Source: Bacillota bacterium
Lineage (GTDB): Bacteria > Bacillota > Clostridia > Acetivibrionales > DTU013
Direction of reading: 5' to 3'
Length of the DNA: 64,000 bases
Assembly: GCA_023418915.1 (NCBI GenBank)
Contig: JAEZYU010000061.1
Location: 190,725-254,724, forward strand
The notes below the pieces were generated by a model, which was not told where the DNA came from, did no database searches, and worked only from the letters and a program-made list of their open reading frames with translations. The translations under genes and the position numbers were made by a program. Position 1 is the first letter of the stretch; every line of letters starts with the position of its first letter. Positions 8,117 through 17,782 of this stretch are shown here, piece after piece.

Positions 8117-8791
8117 TCATATAATGTCATCCGCTCTCCTGTATTTGATCATGAGGCTTTTGAAGATCTCAGCAGCAGTCGGAGGTGTGTATGTTATAGC
8201 ATTGGCTCCTGCCTCAATAGTCCGGAGTATAGATTCGTCATTTGGTCCACCTGTCGCTATTATTGGTACTTCAGGGAATCGCTCCCTTATTTTTTTTACG
8301 ATATCAGGCGTTTTTGCAGCACCGGAAACATTCAGGATAGACACCCCCGCAGCTAATCTTTTCTCTATATTCGTCCTTTCCGACACAACTGTCACCACAA
8401 GCGGAATATCGATTTTTTGCGTAACCTGCCGTACGATATCATTAGGTGTCGGCGCATTTACAACAACCCCGATCCCTCCCTGGAATTCAGCATCCATTGC
8501 CAGATTCACAACTCTCTTGCCTGTCGTGGTCCCTCCGCCTATCCCACAGAAAACAGGCACATCGGATGCCGAAATGATGGCATGGGTGATAACCGGCTGC
8601 GGTGTGAATGGATAAACCGCAATAATAGCGTTGGCATTACAGTTCTTTATGATAGCAACATCCGTTGTAAAAAGTATCGACTTTATCAGCTTACCGAAAA
8701 TCTTGATGCCGCTCACCTCAGATATGACCTCAGGGACGCGTACCATATGCCTTCTTAATATACCATGGATCTCCGGGATAAAATTGCCCAT
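8117..8791 (-). CDS. TIM-barrel protein, ribulose-phosphate-binding type, function unknown
   Basis: A 224-residue protein with the regular alternation of a beta/alpha barrel: strands at AIIAVYP, VPVFCGIGGG, IGVVVNAP, PLVVTVV, VSILNVSGA and IIATGGP. The C-terminal IATGGPNDESI...GANAITYTPP resembles the phosphate-binding half of KDPG aldolase, ThiE or IGP-synthase-like barrels. Proteins of this kind in Clostridia are usually annotated only as hydrolase or barrel protein. AGGGGGAA precedes the ATG. It stands between the csoR-like gene and the zinc transporter without tight spacing to either. The reaction is unknown. Confidence 0.65.
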   Translation of the reverse strand: MGNFIPEIHGILRRHMVRVPEVISEVSGIKIFGKLIKSILFTTDVAIIKNCNANAIIAVYPFTPQPVITHAIISASDVPVFCGIGGGTTTGKRVVNLAMDAEFQGGIGVVVNAPTPNDIVRQVTQKIDIPLVVTVVSERTNIEKRLAAGVSILNVSGAAKTPDIVKKIRERFPEVPIIATGGPNDESILRTIEAGANAITYTPPTAAEIFKSLMIKYRRADDII

Positions 8792-9040
8792 ATCATTTCC
8801 CCCTAGCTTGGTATCTGCTTCCGGCTATCTCCAAACTCAAACTGTACCGATCTTTGTTTCGCATCAATCATATATCAAGCATTCTTCTTCACTTGTACAG
8901 GCATGCATGATTGTTTTTCCAGGTGTAAAATGAATTTGCACAGCCTATGATATCCTCTCTCTGAAAAGGCAGGGAGGCTTGATATTATTATATATCATGA
9001 CAGCTCATCATAATATATTGCTGAAAAATTTTTTTATTTC

Positions 9041-9883
9041 CTAAACGAATCTTTTCCGAAGAAGAAATAGAGTGAAAAAAATCGATGCGGCAATTATCAC
9101 GATCGTAGCCCCGGTTGATGTATCGAGGTAATAGGACGCAATAAGCCCTGTAATACCGGAGAACATAGATATGCCTACCGATACTGTATGATACTGGCGC
9201 ATATTTGACGTTACATTTCGTGATGCAGCTGCAGGCAGCACGATCAGTGAATTTATTATGAGCAGACCCACCCACTGGATAGTGATGGTCACCACCACCG
9301 CAATGGCAATGGTAAACAATACGTCAACAAGGAGCGTATTGATTCCGCGGCTTGCGGCCAGCGACTGGTTTATGCTGGTCAGCAGCAGCTTGTTGAAAAC
9401 AAGCAGCCACAGGATCACCACTGCAGCAAATGATATGAAGAGAAGCATTATCTCAAACGGTGTGATGCTGAGAAGATCACCGACCAAATATGACGAGTAT
9501 TTGTTGAAGCCTCCGTTTGACAGCAGCATGAGACCGAATGCCACTGCAGTCGACGAGAACACACCTATAATGGTGTCGGTAGATGTCTTGCTTTTATTTT
9601 TTATGATAGTAATCACGACTGCGAAAACCGTAGAAAAAAGCACAGCGCCAAACAGCGGTTGAAGCCCTCCAAACAGTGCTCCTATCGCTATTCCGGTAAA
9701 AGCGCCGTGACCTATGGAATCAGAAAAAAATGCCATTCTGTTGCTAACGACCATCGTCCCAAGAAGGCCAAACAAAGGAGTGAGCAGAAGCACTGCAAGC
9801 AGCGCATTTTTCATGAAATTATGCTCAGTCCATTCGAAGGGCAGCAAAAATTCCACAATTTCATACCAGATATCCAGCATCAT
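9041..9883 (-). CDS. znuB: Zinc/manganese ABC transporter permease
   Basis: An ABC-3 family permease of 280 residues with about eight hydrophobic helices and the typical segment FFSDSIGHGAFTGIAIG near residue 55. It forms the membrane channel for a metal bound by the ZnuA-type lipoprotein. Its start ATG overlaps the stop of the ATPase gene by four bases, so the two are translationally coupled. It is the third gene of znuA-znuC-znuB. The ligand could be Zn or Mn; the Zur-like palindrome upstream of the operon favours zinc. Confidence 0.92.
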   Translation of the reverse strand: MMLDIWYEIVEFLLPFEWTEHNFMKNALLAVLLLTPLFGLLGTMVVSNRMAFFSDSIGHGAFTGIAIGALFGGLQPLFGAVLFSTVFAVVITIIKNKSKTSTDTIIGVFSSTAVAFGLMLLSNGGFNKYSSYLVGDLLSITPFEIMLLFISFAAVVILWLLVFNKLLLTSINQSLAASRGINTLLVDVLFTIAIAVVVTITIQWVGLLIINSLIVLPAAASRNVTSNMRQYHTVSVGISMFSGITGLIASYYLDTSTGATIVIIAASIFFTLFLLRKRFV

Positions 9884-10680
9884 TCTTTGCCCCCCTCATC
9901 ATTTTCAAAGCTGCCGGTGAAAAAACCCGTTATCCCGAAGGATCTCAATGTCTTCTCATCACTGAACACCTGATTCGGAGTGCCGCTTGATATTACGGTT
10001 CTGTTGAGCAGCACCACACGGTCTGCATACCGTGATACCATATCAAAGTCGTGGGAGACAAGTATAATCGAAAGATCATAGTTTCGTCTCAGCTCCGCTA
10101 CGGTATTGTAAAACAGCTCAAGCCCGCCCTGATCCATTCCTGACACCGGTTCATCAAGAAGCAGCAGGTTTGGAACAGGATCAAGCGCCAGCGCCAGCAA
10201 TACCCTCTGCAGCTCGCCGCCCGACAATGCCCCAAGCCTGCGGTCCAGCAGATGCTCCGCCTTCACCCTGGCAAGCCCTTCCCTGGCTCTTTTCCTGATG
10301 CTGTGCGGCTTCAGAAACCAGGCAGGCCTTTTTGACAGACAGGCCACGAACAAATCGGACACACTCGCAGGTGTACCCGTGTCAAAGTCCAGATGCTGCG
10401 GGACATACCCGATCACAGGACTGCCGCTGCGGCTTCCTCCCGCATTAAGATATTTCAGCTCTCCGGTATAAGCAAACTCCCCGAGCAATGCCTTAAGAAG
10501 AGTGCTTTTGCCGCCGCCGTTCGGCCCTATTATAGCTGTCAGTTCTCCGCAGTGTATGTGGATATTTACATTTTCTAAAATACTGACCGGCCCCTTTGTT
10601 ACACCAAGGTTCTCAATCCTGGTACAGCAAAGACCGCAGCATCCTCCCTCACATTTTACGGGATACCGGTTTTCCGCCAT
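9880..10680 (-). CDS. znuC: Zinc/manganese ABC transporter ATP-binding protein
   Basis: The nucleotide-binding subunit, with Walker A GPNGGGKST, signature LSGGELQR, Walker B LLLLDEP and switch VSHD. A short Cys-rich extension (CEGGCCGLCC, about residues 10-19) precedes the ABC domain and could bind metal in the cytoplasm. The gene starts 13 bp after znuA and overlaps znuB by 4 bp, so all three are co-transcribed. It has 266 residues, slightly longer than the family norm because of the N-terminal extension. Confidence 0.93.
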   Translation of the reverse strand: MAENRYPVKCEGGCCGLCCTRIENLGVTKGPVSILENVNIHIHCGELTAIIGPNGGGKSTLLKALLGEFAYTGELKYLNAGGSRSGSPVIGYVPQHLDFDTGTPASVSDLFVACLSKRPAWFLKPHSIRKRAREGLARVKAEHLLDRRLGALSGGELQRVLLALALDPVPNLLLLDEPVSGMDQGGLELFYNTVAELRRNYDLSIILVSHDFDMVSRYADRVVLLNRTVISSGTPNQVFSDEKTLRSFGITGFFTGSFENDEGGKE

Positions 10681-10693
10681 GATCCACCCGTCC

Positions 10694-11620
10694 TTATCTC
10701 AGCGCTTTCTTAAGTGTCTCCATATTCTGCCTCATTGCATCCAGGTATGCATCAGCTGCTTCCGGAACCGCTTCTCCTGCGGCGACAGGATCCAGCGAAT
10801 ACAGGACTGCACCAGTTTCGGCTGCTATGGTTTCCGCCGCCCCCGATGAGTATTGAGGTTCAGCAAAGAGCGCTTTTATTCCTGTTTGCTTCACCAACTC
10901 AATGATTCCGCCAAGCTCCCTTGCTGTCGGTTCTGTTCCGGGTTCTCTTTCCACTACTGCAGCGACGTTCAGTCCAAATTCCTGTGCAAAATACGGAAAC
11001 GCTTCGTGAAATGTTATAATATCTTTGTTATCAAGACCGTCGAGCTCGCTGTGCATTTCTTGTTTCAATGCCTGGAGCTTATCAATGTAGAAATCGGCAT
11101 TTTTCTTGTAATGCTCTGCATTTGCCTCATCTATGGAAGAGAGCCGGTCGGCAATATTCTGTACATAAAGCACAGCATTGGTCATGCTGACCCAAACATG
11201 CCCATTGACCTCACCGTTTTCCTCCGTTAATGCAGGGATACCATCCGAAGCCTCAATGATCTTAAGATCATCCTGCTCCTTTAAAACATCATCAAGAAAG
11301 GATTCCATCCCTGAGCCATTGATCACGAACACGTCAGCTGCCTCAAGCAGCTTTAGATCAGCAGGCCTTAGAGAATAGTCATGCAGACATCCCGTCTGAG
11401 GCTCAGTCATATTGGTTACCTTAACACCTGGCACATCACTTGTGATATTGATCGCCGCCACGTAAACAGGGAAAAAGGATGTAACTATATGCAGCCCTTC
11501 ATGTCCGTCTCTGCTGTCAGCTTTACCGCTGTCGCCGTTTAACCCGTCGCCGCATCCCGTAAGAAGTAATATAGCGGATATCATTATTGCCGCCATTTTT
11601 ACACACTTAAAAAGCATCAT
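10694..11620 (-). CDS. znuA: Metal-binding lipoprotein of the Znu ABC transporter
   Basis: A cluster A-I solute-binding protein. The signal peptide ends in the lipobox LLTGC, so it is lipid-anchored outside the membrane. Metal ligands expected for this family are visible: His in GCLHDYSLRP, His in NGHVWVS, His in FHEAFPYFAQ and the acidic ligand in LFAEPQYS. The His-rich loop of many ZnuA proteins is absent. It is the first gene of the operon. GGAGG precedes two adjacent ATG codons, and either could be used. A 19-bp palindrome overlaps the promoter. Confidence 0.92.
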   Translation of the reverse strand: MMLFKCVKMAAIMISAILLLTGCGDGLNGDSGKADSRDGHEGLHIVTSFFPVYVAAINITSDVPGVKVTNMTEPQTGCLHDYSLRPADLKLLEAADVFVINGSGMESFLDDVLKEQDDLKIIEASDGIPALTEENGEVNGHVWVSMTNAVLYVQNIADRLSSIDEANAEHYKKNADFYIDKLQALKQEMHSELDGLDNKDIITFHEAFPYFAQEFGLNVAAVVEREPGTEPTARELGGIIELVKQTGIKALFAEPQYSSGAAETIAAETGAVLYSLDPVAAGEAVPEAADAYLDAMRQNMETLKKALR

Positions 11621-11651
11621 TTTCCTCCGGTGCCTTTTTATTTCTTTATCA

Positions 11652-11694
11652 ATTTTATCATATGCTGGGCTAAAAGCAAATAATAATTATTTGC
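11652..11694 (-). promoter_or_regulatory. znuACB promoter with Fur/Zur-like palindrome
   Basis: GCAAATAATAATTATTTGC (11676-11694) is a perfect 9-1-9 dyad, the geometry of Fur-family boxes. It overlaps the minus-strand -35 TTGCTT (11674-11679), which is followed after 16 bp by TAAAAT (11652-11657). Binding would block transcription. The likely regulator is the Fur/Zur protein encoded at 20239-20718. Confidence 0.65.
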
Positions 11695-11715
11695 ATTTGC
11701 TTAAATGAAAAATTT

Positions 11716-11757
11716 ATGGACACAGTAAACCTTTTCACAGGCATATACTATGTCCAT
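11716..11757 (-). terminator. Terminator of the solute-binding-protein gene
   Basis: A 12-bp stem (ATGGACACAGTA pairing with TACTATGTCCAT, one G-U) with an 18-nt loop, followed on the minus strand by AAATTTTTC. It lies 40 bp after the stop of the gene at 11798-13354. Confidence 0.65.
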
Positions 11758-11797
11758 TTTATTCCTTTTAATACATATGCGGTATATCTATACGCCC

Positions 11798-13354
11798 CTA
11801 CCGGCCATGTTTTTCTGCCATGTATTTATCCAGCTGTTCCTGGATTTCCTTAACGAGCCTGTCTGAACCCTGCTGTTTTTGATCATCTACATACTTTTCC
11901 ACGTCCTGCTGTTCAAATGTGCCTCTGTATATCTTTACGTCAAGCTCTGTAAAGCTTAGTTTTCTGTGCGTAATGATCTGGATGACAGGGGAATAATCAG
12001 GGTAGAAACCGATATGCGGAGGATATTTCGTGTGAGTGCTTATAAGCTCATTGTAGTTTTGAATATCTTCCTTCAGACCGGGATAATTTGTCCTCTCTAA
12101 ATCAATATTTCTGAACGGCTCCTTCCATCCCCAGTTGAAAAATGACTCTGACATGCTGACTCCCTCCGGGGGTTCTATATATCCGTCCTTTTCGATATAA
12201 TCGGTGCCCTTTATCCCATACATCAGCAAATCATAGTTTTCCTGGCTCGACTGCAGCCAATCGATGAACATGAGTACCCTTTCTGCCTGTTCAGACTTAG
12301 CATTGACAGCCATCCCCGCTCCCATTATCGAAGTTCTGGAGGAGACGTTGTCATAAAGAGGATATGCCTTATAGGTGAAGTCAGTGATTTCACTGCCCCG
12401 CAGCATGGAATTAAACTCCATCTGTTGTCCCGGGCTGCATATAAAGGAGGCCCATTTCCCACTTGTGACCATGGTACCGTCAATCTGTGAAATGCCAAGG
12501 TTTTTTATCAGATAACCCTTGTCGTACCAGCTCGCTATTCTGTCAAGGCCTTCCCGGAATGCCGGTGTCTGCTCCCATGTCACTATTTTCATCTCCGGAT
12601 CGTCCCATCTATAAACAAGGCCTGCCTCATAATCCAGCACTGCATAGCCATTCAGATCCGCAAAAAGCCCAAGGGTGGTATCATAGTAATTCATTGGGAA
12701 CATATTAGGCTCATTTGTCTTAATTGTTTCAAGAAACGCTTCATAATCACTGTAACTGCCGATAGCAGGAATACTATATTTATCCATCAGATCCTGCCGT
12801 ACCATCGCACACTTTCTGTCAGTTCCCGGTATTCTGGAGGGGATGACATATACCCGGCCATTTACCGACAAAGCATCAATATCCTCACTGGTAAACTGGC
12901 TGTAATATTGATAGGCATATTTAGGAAACATCTCCGAAACATCCATTATCATTCCCTCTTTTGCAAGAGATTCGATTGCAACGGGGAAATAGGAAGATAT
13001 GTAAAAAGCATCGCAGGGCATTCCCGATGCGATATCCTGCCTTATCCTGTTTAAATATGTTTCAGGGTACTCCCAGTAGAATTTGAACGACAGTTCAGTT
13101 TTGAGCTCATCCCGCAATTTCCTGTTGACAGCCTTAAGTATGTTTTCCAGTTTAGAATTACCCATTGCCTCGAAATATATGGTAAGAGTAGTATCATCGA
13201 GATCATCTGAGTCGACCTGCCATTGATCCGGCTGGTACAGGTCTGCTTCGTCCACTTCCGTATCTTGCTCCGGCAGAATGAATAATACAAAAGCACCAGC
13301 GGCTAAGATCAATACCAGTACTGCAGCTAATATAATGATAATCTTTTTGTTCAT
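11798..13354 (-). CDS. Extracellular solute-binding protein (sugar ABC type), membrane-anchored
   Basis: A 518-residue family-1 solute-binding protein. An N-terminal hydrophobic helix (about 4-27) has no lipobox Cys, so it looks like an uncleaved anchor or a plain signal peptide, unlike most Gram-positive binding lipoproteins. The body has the usual segments: SVNGRVYVIPSR in the middle, and the ligand-fold segment VNAKSEQAERVLMFIDWLQS. The C-terminal ~130 residues resemble the DUF3502 region of the LplA group, which binds oligosaccharides. No permease or ATPase gene lies near, so it must use a distant transporter or act as a sensor. Downstream terminator present. Confidence 0.8.
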   Translation of the reverse strand: MNKKIIIILAAVLVLILAAGAFVLFILPEQDTEVDEADLYQPDQWQVDSDDLDDTTLTIYFEAMGNSKLENILKAVNRKLRDELKTELSFKFYWEYPETYLNRIRQDIASGMPCDAFYISSYFPVAIESLAKEGMIMDVSEMFPKYAYQYYSQFTSEDIDALSVNGRVYVIPSRIPGTDRKCAMVRQDLMDKYSIPAIGSYSDYEAFLETIKTNEPNMFPMNYYDTTLGLFADLNGYAVLDYEAGLVYRWDDPEMKIVTWEQTPAFREGLDRIASWYDKGYLIKNLGISQIDGTMVTSGKWASFICSPGQQMEFNSMLRGSEITDFTYKAYPLYDNVSSRTSIMGAGMAVNAKSEQAERVLMFIDWLQSSQENYDLLMYGIKGTDYIEKDGYIEPPEGVSMSESFFNWGWKEPFRNIDLERTNYPGLKEDIQNYNELISTHTKYPPHIGFYPDYSPVIQIITHRKLSFTELDVKIYRGTFEQQDVEKYVDDQKQQGSDRLVKEIQEQLDKYMAEKHGR

Positions 13355-13536
13355 GTCAGTATTCCTTTCATTCCAACGCCTGCTCCATATCTGTTTGTAT
13401 TACAATAGTACAGCTCCAACCATATTATGTCAATAAAATTGCATTTATCCTACTGCTGAAGGCACATTTCGGATACATACCGGCATATAAATGAGTAGAT
13501 TATAGTATACCTATTGAAATTTTTTTGGTAAATGTC

Positions 13537-15309
13537 ATGAATAATTATAAGCCTTCTCCTTCCGTACATCCATTGAACCCGAATATGCAAGAAAGACGGG
13601 AACTATCCCTTGATGCTCTTTTCCGCAGCGGACATCCTGAGGACCACGGCCGGATCACAGCCATTCTCTCTCCCCCGCCTGACATCAGCTCCATAGCACC
13701 GCCCGGCAGCTGCAGGGGCAAAACAGTCGGCATTATCGGAGGCGGGCTGGCCGGTATGGCTGCGGCCTTTGAACTGAGAAAGGCAGGATTTGACGTCACA
13801 GTTTTTGAAGCCGATCCGGAACGAATCGGCGGGAGGATATTCACATATTATTTCGACAGCGACAGGAAGCTGTACGGTGAACTGGGTGCTATGAGGCTCC
13901 CGGCAATACACGAGACCGTCTGGCACTATATCGATCTGTTCGGACTTGATACACGGCCTTTTATCCAGAACAACCCGAATGCTTTGATATATCTGAACGG
14001 CATCAGAGTTCTGAATGATTCTGAAGGATCCAATGTAAAAAATTATATTTATCCGACATATAGCCTGAACCGGTGGGAAAATAACTATTCATGGCAGCAG
14101 CTTGGATATATCGGTCTGGAATCTCTCATTTTGCAAGCTCCCGCTGAGATAAGGAATGAGATCCTCGAAGTGCTCCAGCAATACTCACCTTTCACGCTCT
14201 ATTGGGATTCACTGGACATACGACAGGCGATGGAAAGTCGCGGACTTAGCCCGGGTGCGGTCAGCATGCTGTCAAACCTATTCCCCATAGGCGGAAGGTT
14301 TATGTATAACAACTATATAGACTTTATACAAGAATACTACCCAGCGAATTTTTTATATATGTATGAGATTACAGGCGGGTTTGCAAAACTCCCGGAAGCC
14401 TTTCACAGGTCCTTCACAAGTAATGACCCTGGTAAATACTATGGAGGTATACCGGAAGGATTACTGGGAAATGTCTGCTGGAAGGGCGGCACCTCCGTGA
14501 CAGGTATATACAGGGAGCAAAACGGACAACAGGTGATATTGGCACATACCCCCACGATCAGGTCAAATACCGCATCAGCCGGGAGCACTGGAATTATCCG
14601 TACAAAACGACATTCCGGCGGGACTCACAGTAAATCCGGCAGCATTTCATACAGCAGGTTCGATTACGTCATCTGCGCTATTCCATTCTCTGTCCTTAGA
14701 GTTCTTGATATAAGGCCGTATTTCAGTGAACTAAAAATGCAGGCGATCAGGGAGGTCACATATTCCCCCGCCCACAAAACATTGTTCAGATGCAGCAGAC
14801 GATTCTGGGAGGAGCAGGGCATCTATGGAGGCGGATCGTATACCGATCTTCCCATAAACACCATATGGTATCCCTCCGGTTTCGTCAGTGGTATTCACAG
14901 GCATGAAAAAATCAGCCGTGAAGGCATATTGCTGGCATCTTACAGTTTCAATCAGGATGCTGTAAGGCTCGGCAATCTGCCTGAGGGCAGAAGAGTCAGC
15001 GTAATAAAGAGGGATGTTGAGGAAGTCCACGGACTGCCCAACGGTGCGCTTGACAGCATTGTCACAGACAGTGTGACACAGTTTTGGGACAGGGATCCAC
15101 TTTATCGCGGAACCTTCTGCTATTTTACACCACAGCAGAAAAATTTGTTTTCATGGAATATTACTCAACCCGAGTATGGCGGAAGAGTCTTTTTTGCGGG
15201 CGAGCACATATCTGCTTTGCATCGCTGGCAGCAGGGTGCACTTAAAAGCGGTATGGATGCGGCTAATGGAGTTGCTGCGGCAGCACGGATACATGCGCCT
15301 CAAAAATAG
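13537..15309 (+). CDS. Flavin monoamine/L-amino-acid oxidase family protein
   Basis: An FAD-dependent amine oxidase. An N-terminal extension of ~65 residues precedes the dinucleotide-binding motif VGIIGGGLAGMAAAFELRKAG and VFEADPERIGGRI. The C-terminal FAD segment GRVFFAGEHISALHRWQQGALKSG is also intact. These enzymes oxidise amino acids or amines with O2, giving peroxide and ammonia; in an anaerobe the acceptor may differ. There is no clear ribosome binding site. ATG 13537 is chosen, but TTG 13525 or a later ATG is possible. The gene stands alone between a divergent binding-protein gene and a yjfB-like gene. Confidence 0.85.
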   Translation: MNNYKPSPSVHPLNPNMQERRELSLDALFRSGHPEDHGRITAILSPPPDISSIAPPGSCRGKTVGIIGGGLAGMAAAFELRKAGFDVTVFEADPERIGGRIFTYYFDSDRKLYGELGAMRLPAIHETVWHYIDLFGLDTRPFIQNNPNALIYLNGIRVLNDSEGSNVKNYIYPTYSLNRWENNYSWQQLGYIGLESLILQAPAEIRNEILEVLQQYSPFTLYWDSLDIRQAMESRGLSPGAVSMLSNLFPIGGRFMYNNYIDFIQEYYPANFLYMYEITGGFAKLPEAFHRSFTSNDPGKYYGGIPEGLLGNVCWKGGTSVTGIYREQNGQQVILAHTPTIRSNTASAGSTGIIRTKRHSGGTHSKSGSISYSRFDYVICAIPFSVLRVLDIRPYFSELKMQAIREVTYSPAHKTLFRCSRRFWEEQGIYGGGSYTDLPINTIWYPSGFVSGIHRHEKISREGILLASYSFNQDAVRLGNLPEGRRVSVIKRDVEEVHGLPNGALDSIVTDSVTQFWDRDPLYRGTFCYFTPQQKNLFSWNITQPEYGGRVFFAGEHISALHRWQQGALKSGMDAANGVAAAARIHAPQK

Positions 15310-15410
15310 TCCTTTTGCACCATATGCTATGGGCCTTCAAAATGATATAATATCTACATGGTGATGTATTACAGTCCGGCTATACAAACGTTGTATCAGG
15401 AGGTGTCAGT

Positions 15411-15608
15411 ATGGAAATAAACAGAGCCATGGTGCAGAACATAAGCAGCATACGCCATGCAATAAGCATCGCTACACTTAAAAAGACACTCAGCCAGGAC
15501 GCACAGTCGATGAATGCCCTTTTGCAGGGTTTTCAAAATACAAATGCCAAAATAATGGAAAGCTCAATCACTCCTCACAAAGGCGGAAGCGTTGATGTAA
15601 GAGTTTAG
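15411..15608 (+). CDS. yjfB: YjfB family putative motility protein
   Basis: A 65-residue protein with the YjfB (Pfam putative motility protein) pattern: hydrophobic N-terminal helix, SIATLKKTLSQDAQSMNALLQ, then a tail ending in PHKGGSVDVRV, which matches the family's HxGG(N/S)(I/V)D ending. AGGAGGTGTCAGT precedes the ATG. A strong terminator overlaps the stop codon, so it is monocistronic. The molecular function of this family is not established; members are often found in flagellated Firmicutes. Confidence 0.8.
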   Translation: MEINRAMVQNISSIRHAISIATLKKTLSQDAQSMNALLQGFQNTNAKIMESSITPHKGGSVDVRV

Positions 15609-15630
15609 CGGGTTTCAATCGAAACCCGCT
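15607..15630 (+). terminator. Rho-independent terminator overlapping the yjfB stop codon
   Basis: A perfect 10-bp stem AGCGGGTTTC / GAAACCCGCT with a 4-nt loop, followed by ATTTTTTTAG. The first two stem bases belong to the TAG stop. Confidence 0.9.
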
Positions 15631-15762
15631 ATTTTTTTAGTGCTTGTATTCTCATCCCATAAACTGTATTTTATGTGTTATACCCAACAGATGCAGAAAG
15701 TCCGTGTCAATGACAAATTCGTTGCAGGCACACATGCAATTAAGTTATTGTGCATATTGAAT

Positions 15763-17748
15763 TTATTTGCCCAACAGCTTTAATGCCTTTTCGAGAACAT
15801 TTTCAACTGTGAAGCCATATTTTTTGAAGAGAGCTCCGGCAGGACCCGACTCTCCAAATCGGTCTATGGAAATGATATCACCATTGAGACCTGTATATTT
15901 GTGCCAGCCGAAGGATGATGCCGCTTCTGCCGCAAGTCTCCTGGTCACATCAGACGGAAGCACCGATTCTTTATAGGAGGCATCCTGTTCCTCGAATAGC
16001 TCCCAGGAAGGCATACTCACTACACGAACTGACACTCCCTTTTCCATGAGCTGCTTGCCTGCTTCATAAACGAGTTGTACCTCGGAACCTGAAGCCATAA
16101 GGATAATTTCAGGCTTCTTCCCTGAATCCAGTATGGTATATGCTCCTTTGAGTGCATCGGTACCCGTCATCTCAAGCTGCGGAAGATTCTGCCTCGTAAG
16201 CACCAGCGCTGTCGGAGAGCTCTTTCTTGACATTGCGGCATACCAGCCTGCAGCAGTTTCTTTGGCATCACACGGGCGGAAAACCACGAAATTGGGTATG
16301 CTTCGCAGCGATGCAAGCTGTTCAACCGGCTGGTGTGTAGGACCATCCTCGCCTACGCCGATACTGTCATGCGTCAGTACATAGGTAACCGGCAGATTCA
16401 TCAATGCTGATAATCTCATAGACGGCTTCATATAATCGCAGAATACGAAGAATGTTGAAACATAAGGAGAGAGTCTTCCATGGGCGGCCATGCCGTTGGC
16501 AATCGCAGCCATTGCATGCTCGCGCACACCAAAGTGAAGGTTGGATCCGCTGTGATCCTCCCTTGAAAAATTTCCCCTGTTCTTCATGTTGGACTTGTTT
16601 GAAGGAGCCAGGTCAGCCGAACCGCCGATCAGGTTCGGAACAAGATCCGCCAGCTTATTTAGCGCTTCACCGGAAGAATTCCTGGTAGCGTTGGCCTTGC
16701 TGTCAAAGCTCCAGAAGTTTTTATCATCAAGGAGTGCTTCAGAGTAATCCTTTTCCTTCCACGCCTTCCATTCGGAAGCAAGCTCCGGATACTCCCTTTC
16801 ATATGCCTTCAGCATCTCATCCCATGCACCTTCAGCCTTAGCACCATTTTCACGAATCTGTTCCAAATGCGCCTTCACTTCATCAGGCACATGGAATTCT
16901 TCATCATAACTCCAGCCCAATGTCTCTTTTGCCGCCTTTATATTATCAGCTCCAAGAGGTTCACCATGAGCTGATGCTAAACCCTGTCTCGGGCTGCCAT
17001 AGCCAATTAGGGTCTTGACCTCTATCAATGTCGGCCTGTCAGTCACTTCCTTGGCGGCTCTTATAGCGGCATCGATGCCGGCGATATCGGTACCATCCTC
17101 CACCTTCAGCGTATGCCAGCCATATGCTTCAAACCGTTTTGAGACATTCTCTCGGAAAGCTATATCAGTAGAACCTTCTATTGTTATGTTATTGGAATCA
17201 TACAGTACTATCAGCCTTCCAAGGCCGAGCGTGCCTGCCAGAGAGGCAGCTTCTGATGAAACACCTTCCATCATACAGCCGTCGCCCGAGAGCACATACG
17301 TATAGTGATCTACGATAGAAAATCCGGGACGGTTGAATTTCTTTGCCAGATAAGCTTCTGCCATTGCCATTCCGACTCCGTTGGCCAAACCCTGTCCGAG
17401 AGGACCGGTGGTGACTTCAACACCCTTAGTGTGGCCGTATTCCGGATGTCCCGGTGTCAAGCTGTCAAGCTGTCTGAAATTTTTCAAGTCATCGATCGTC
17501 AATCCATAGCCGAAAAGGTGAAGCAATGAGTAAATGAGCATGGATCCATGCCCTGCCGACAATATAAACCGGTCTCTGTCATCCCAGCCGGGATCTGACG
17601 GGTTGTGCTTCAGATTTTTCGCCCACAGCGTATACGCCATTGGAGCGGCTCCCATAGGCAGTCCGGGATGGCCTGAGTTTGCCTTCTGAACAGCTTCAGC
17701 TGCTAAAAGCCTCATTGTGTTGATCGTCAAAAGTTCAGTTTTGTTCAT
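15763..17748 (-). CDS. tkt: Transketolase
   Basis: A full-length (661 aa) thiamine-diphosphate enzyme moving two-carbon units between sugar phosphates in the non-oxidative pentose phosphate pathway. Motifs: AGHGSMLIYSLLHL, the ThDP/Mg motif GDGCMMEGVSSEAA, GGSADLAPSN, GVREHAM and EDGPTHQPVEQL. A ribosome site (AGGAGG) precedes the ATG. It lies 34 bp downstream of the acyl-ACP thioesterase gene on the same strand, so the two may share a transcript, although their functions are unrelated. Confidence 0.97.
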   Translation of the reverse strand: MNKTELLTINTMRLLAAEAVQKANSGHPGLPMGAAPMAYTLWAKNLKHNPSDPGWDDRDRFILSAGHGSMLIYSLLHLFGYGLTIDDLKNFRQLDSLTPGHPEYGHTKGVEVTTGPLGQGLANGVGMAMAEAYLAKKFNRPGFSIVDHYTYVLSGDGCMMEGVSSEAASLAGTLGLGRLIVLYDSNNITIEGSTDIAFRENVSKRFEAYGWHTLKVEDGTDIAGIDAAIRAAKEVTDRPTLIEVKTLIGYGSPRQGLASAHGEPLGADNIKAAKETLGWSYDEEFHVPDEVKAHLEQIRENGAKAEGAWDEMLKAYEREYPELASEWKAWKEKDYSEALLDDKNFWSFDSKANATRNSSGEALNKLADLVPNLIGGSADLAPSNKSNMKNRGNFSREDHSGSNLHFGVREHAMAAIANGMAAHGRLSPYVSTFFVFCDYMKPSMRLSALMNLPVTYVLTHDSIGVGEDGPTHQPVEQLASLRSIPNFVVFRPCDAKETAAGWYAAMSRKSSPTALVLTRQNLPQLEMTGTDALKGAYTILDSGKKPEIILMASGSEVQLVYEAGKQLMEKGVSVRVVSMPSWELFEEQDASYKESVLPSDVTRRLAAEAASSFGWHKYTGLNGDIISIDRFGESGPAGALFKKYGFTVENVLEKALKLLGK

Positions 17749-17782
17749 AAATACCTCCTGGTAATATAATATTCAATTCATA

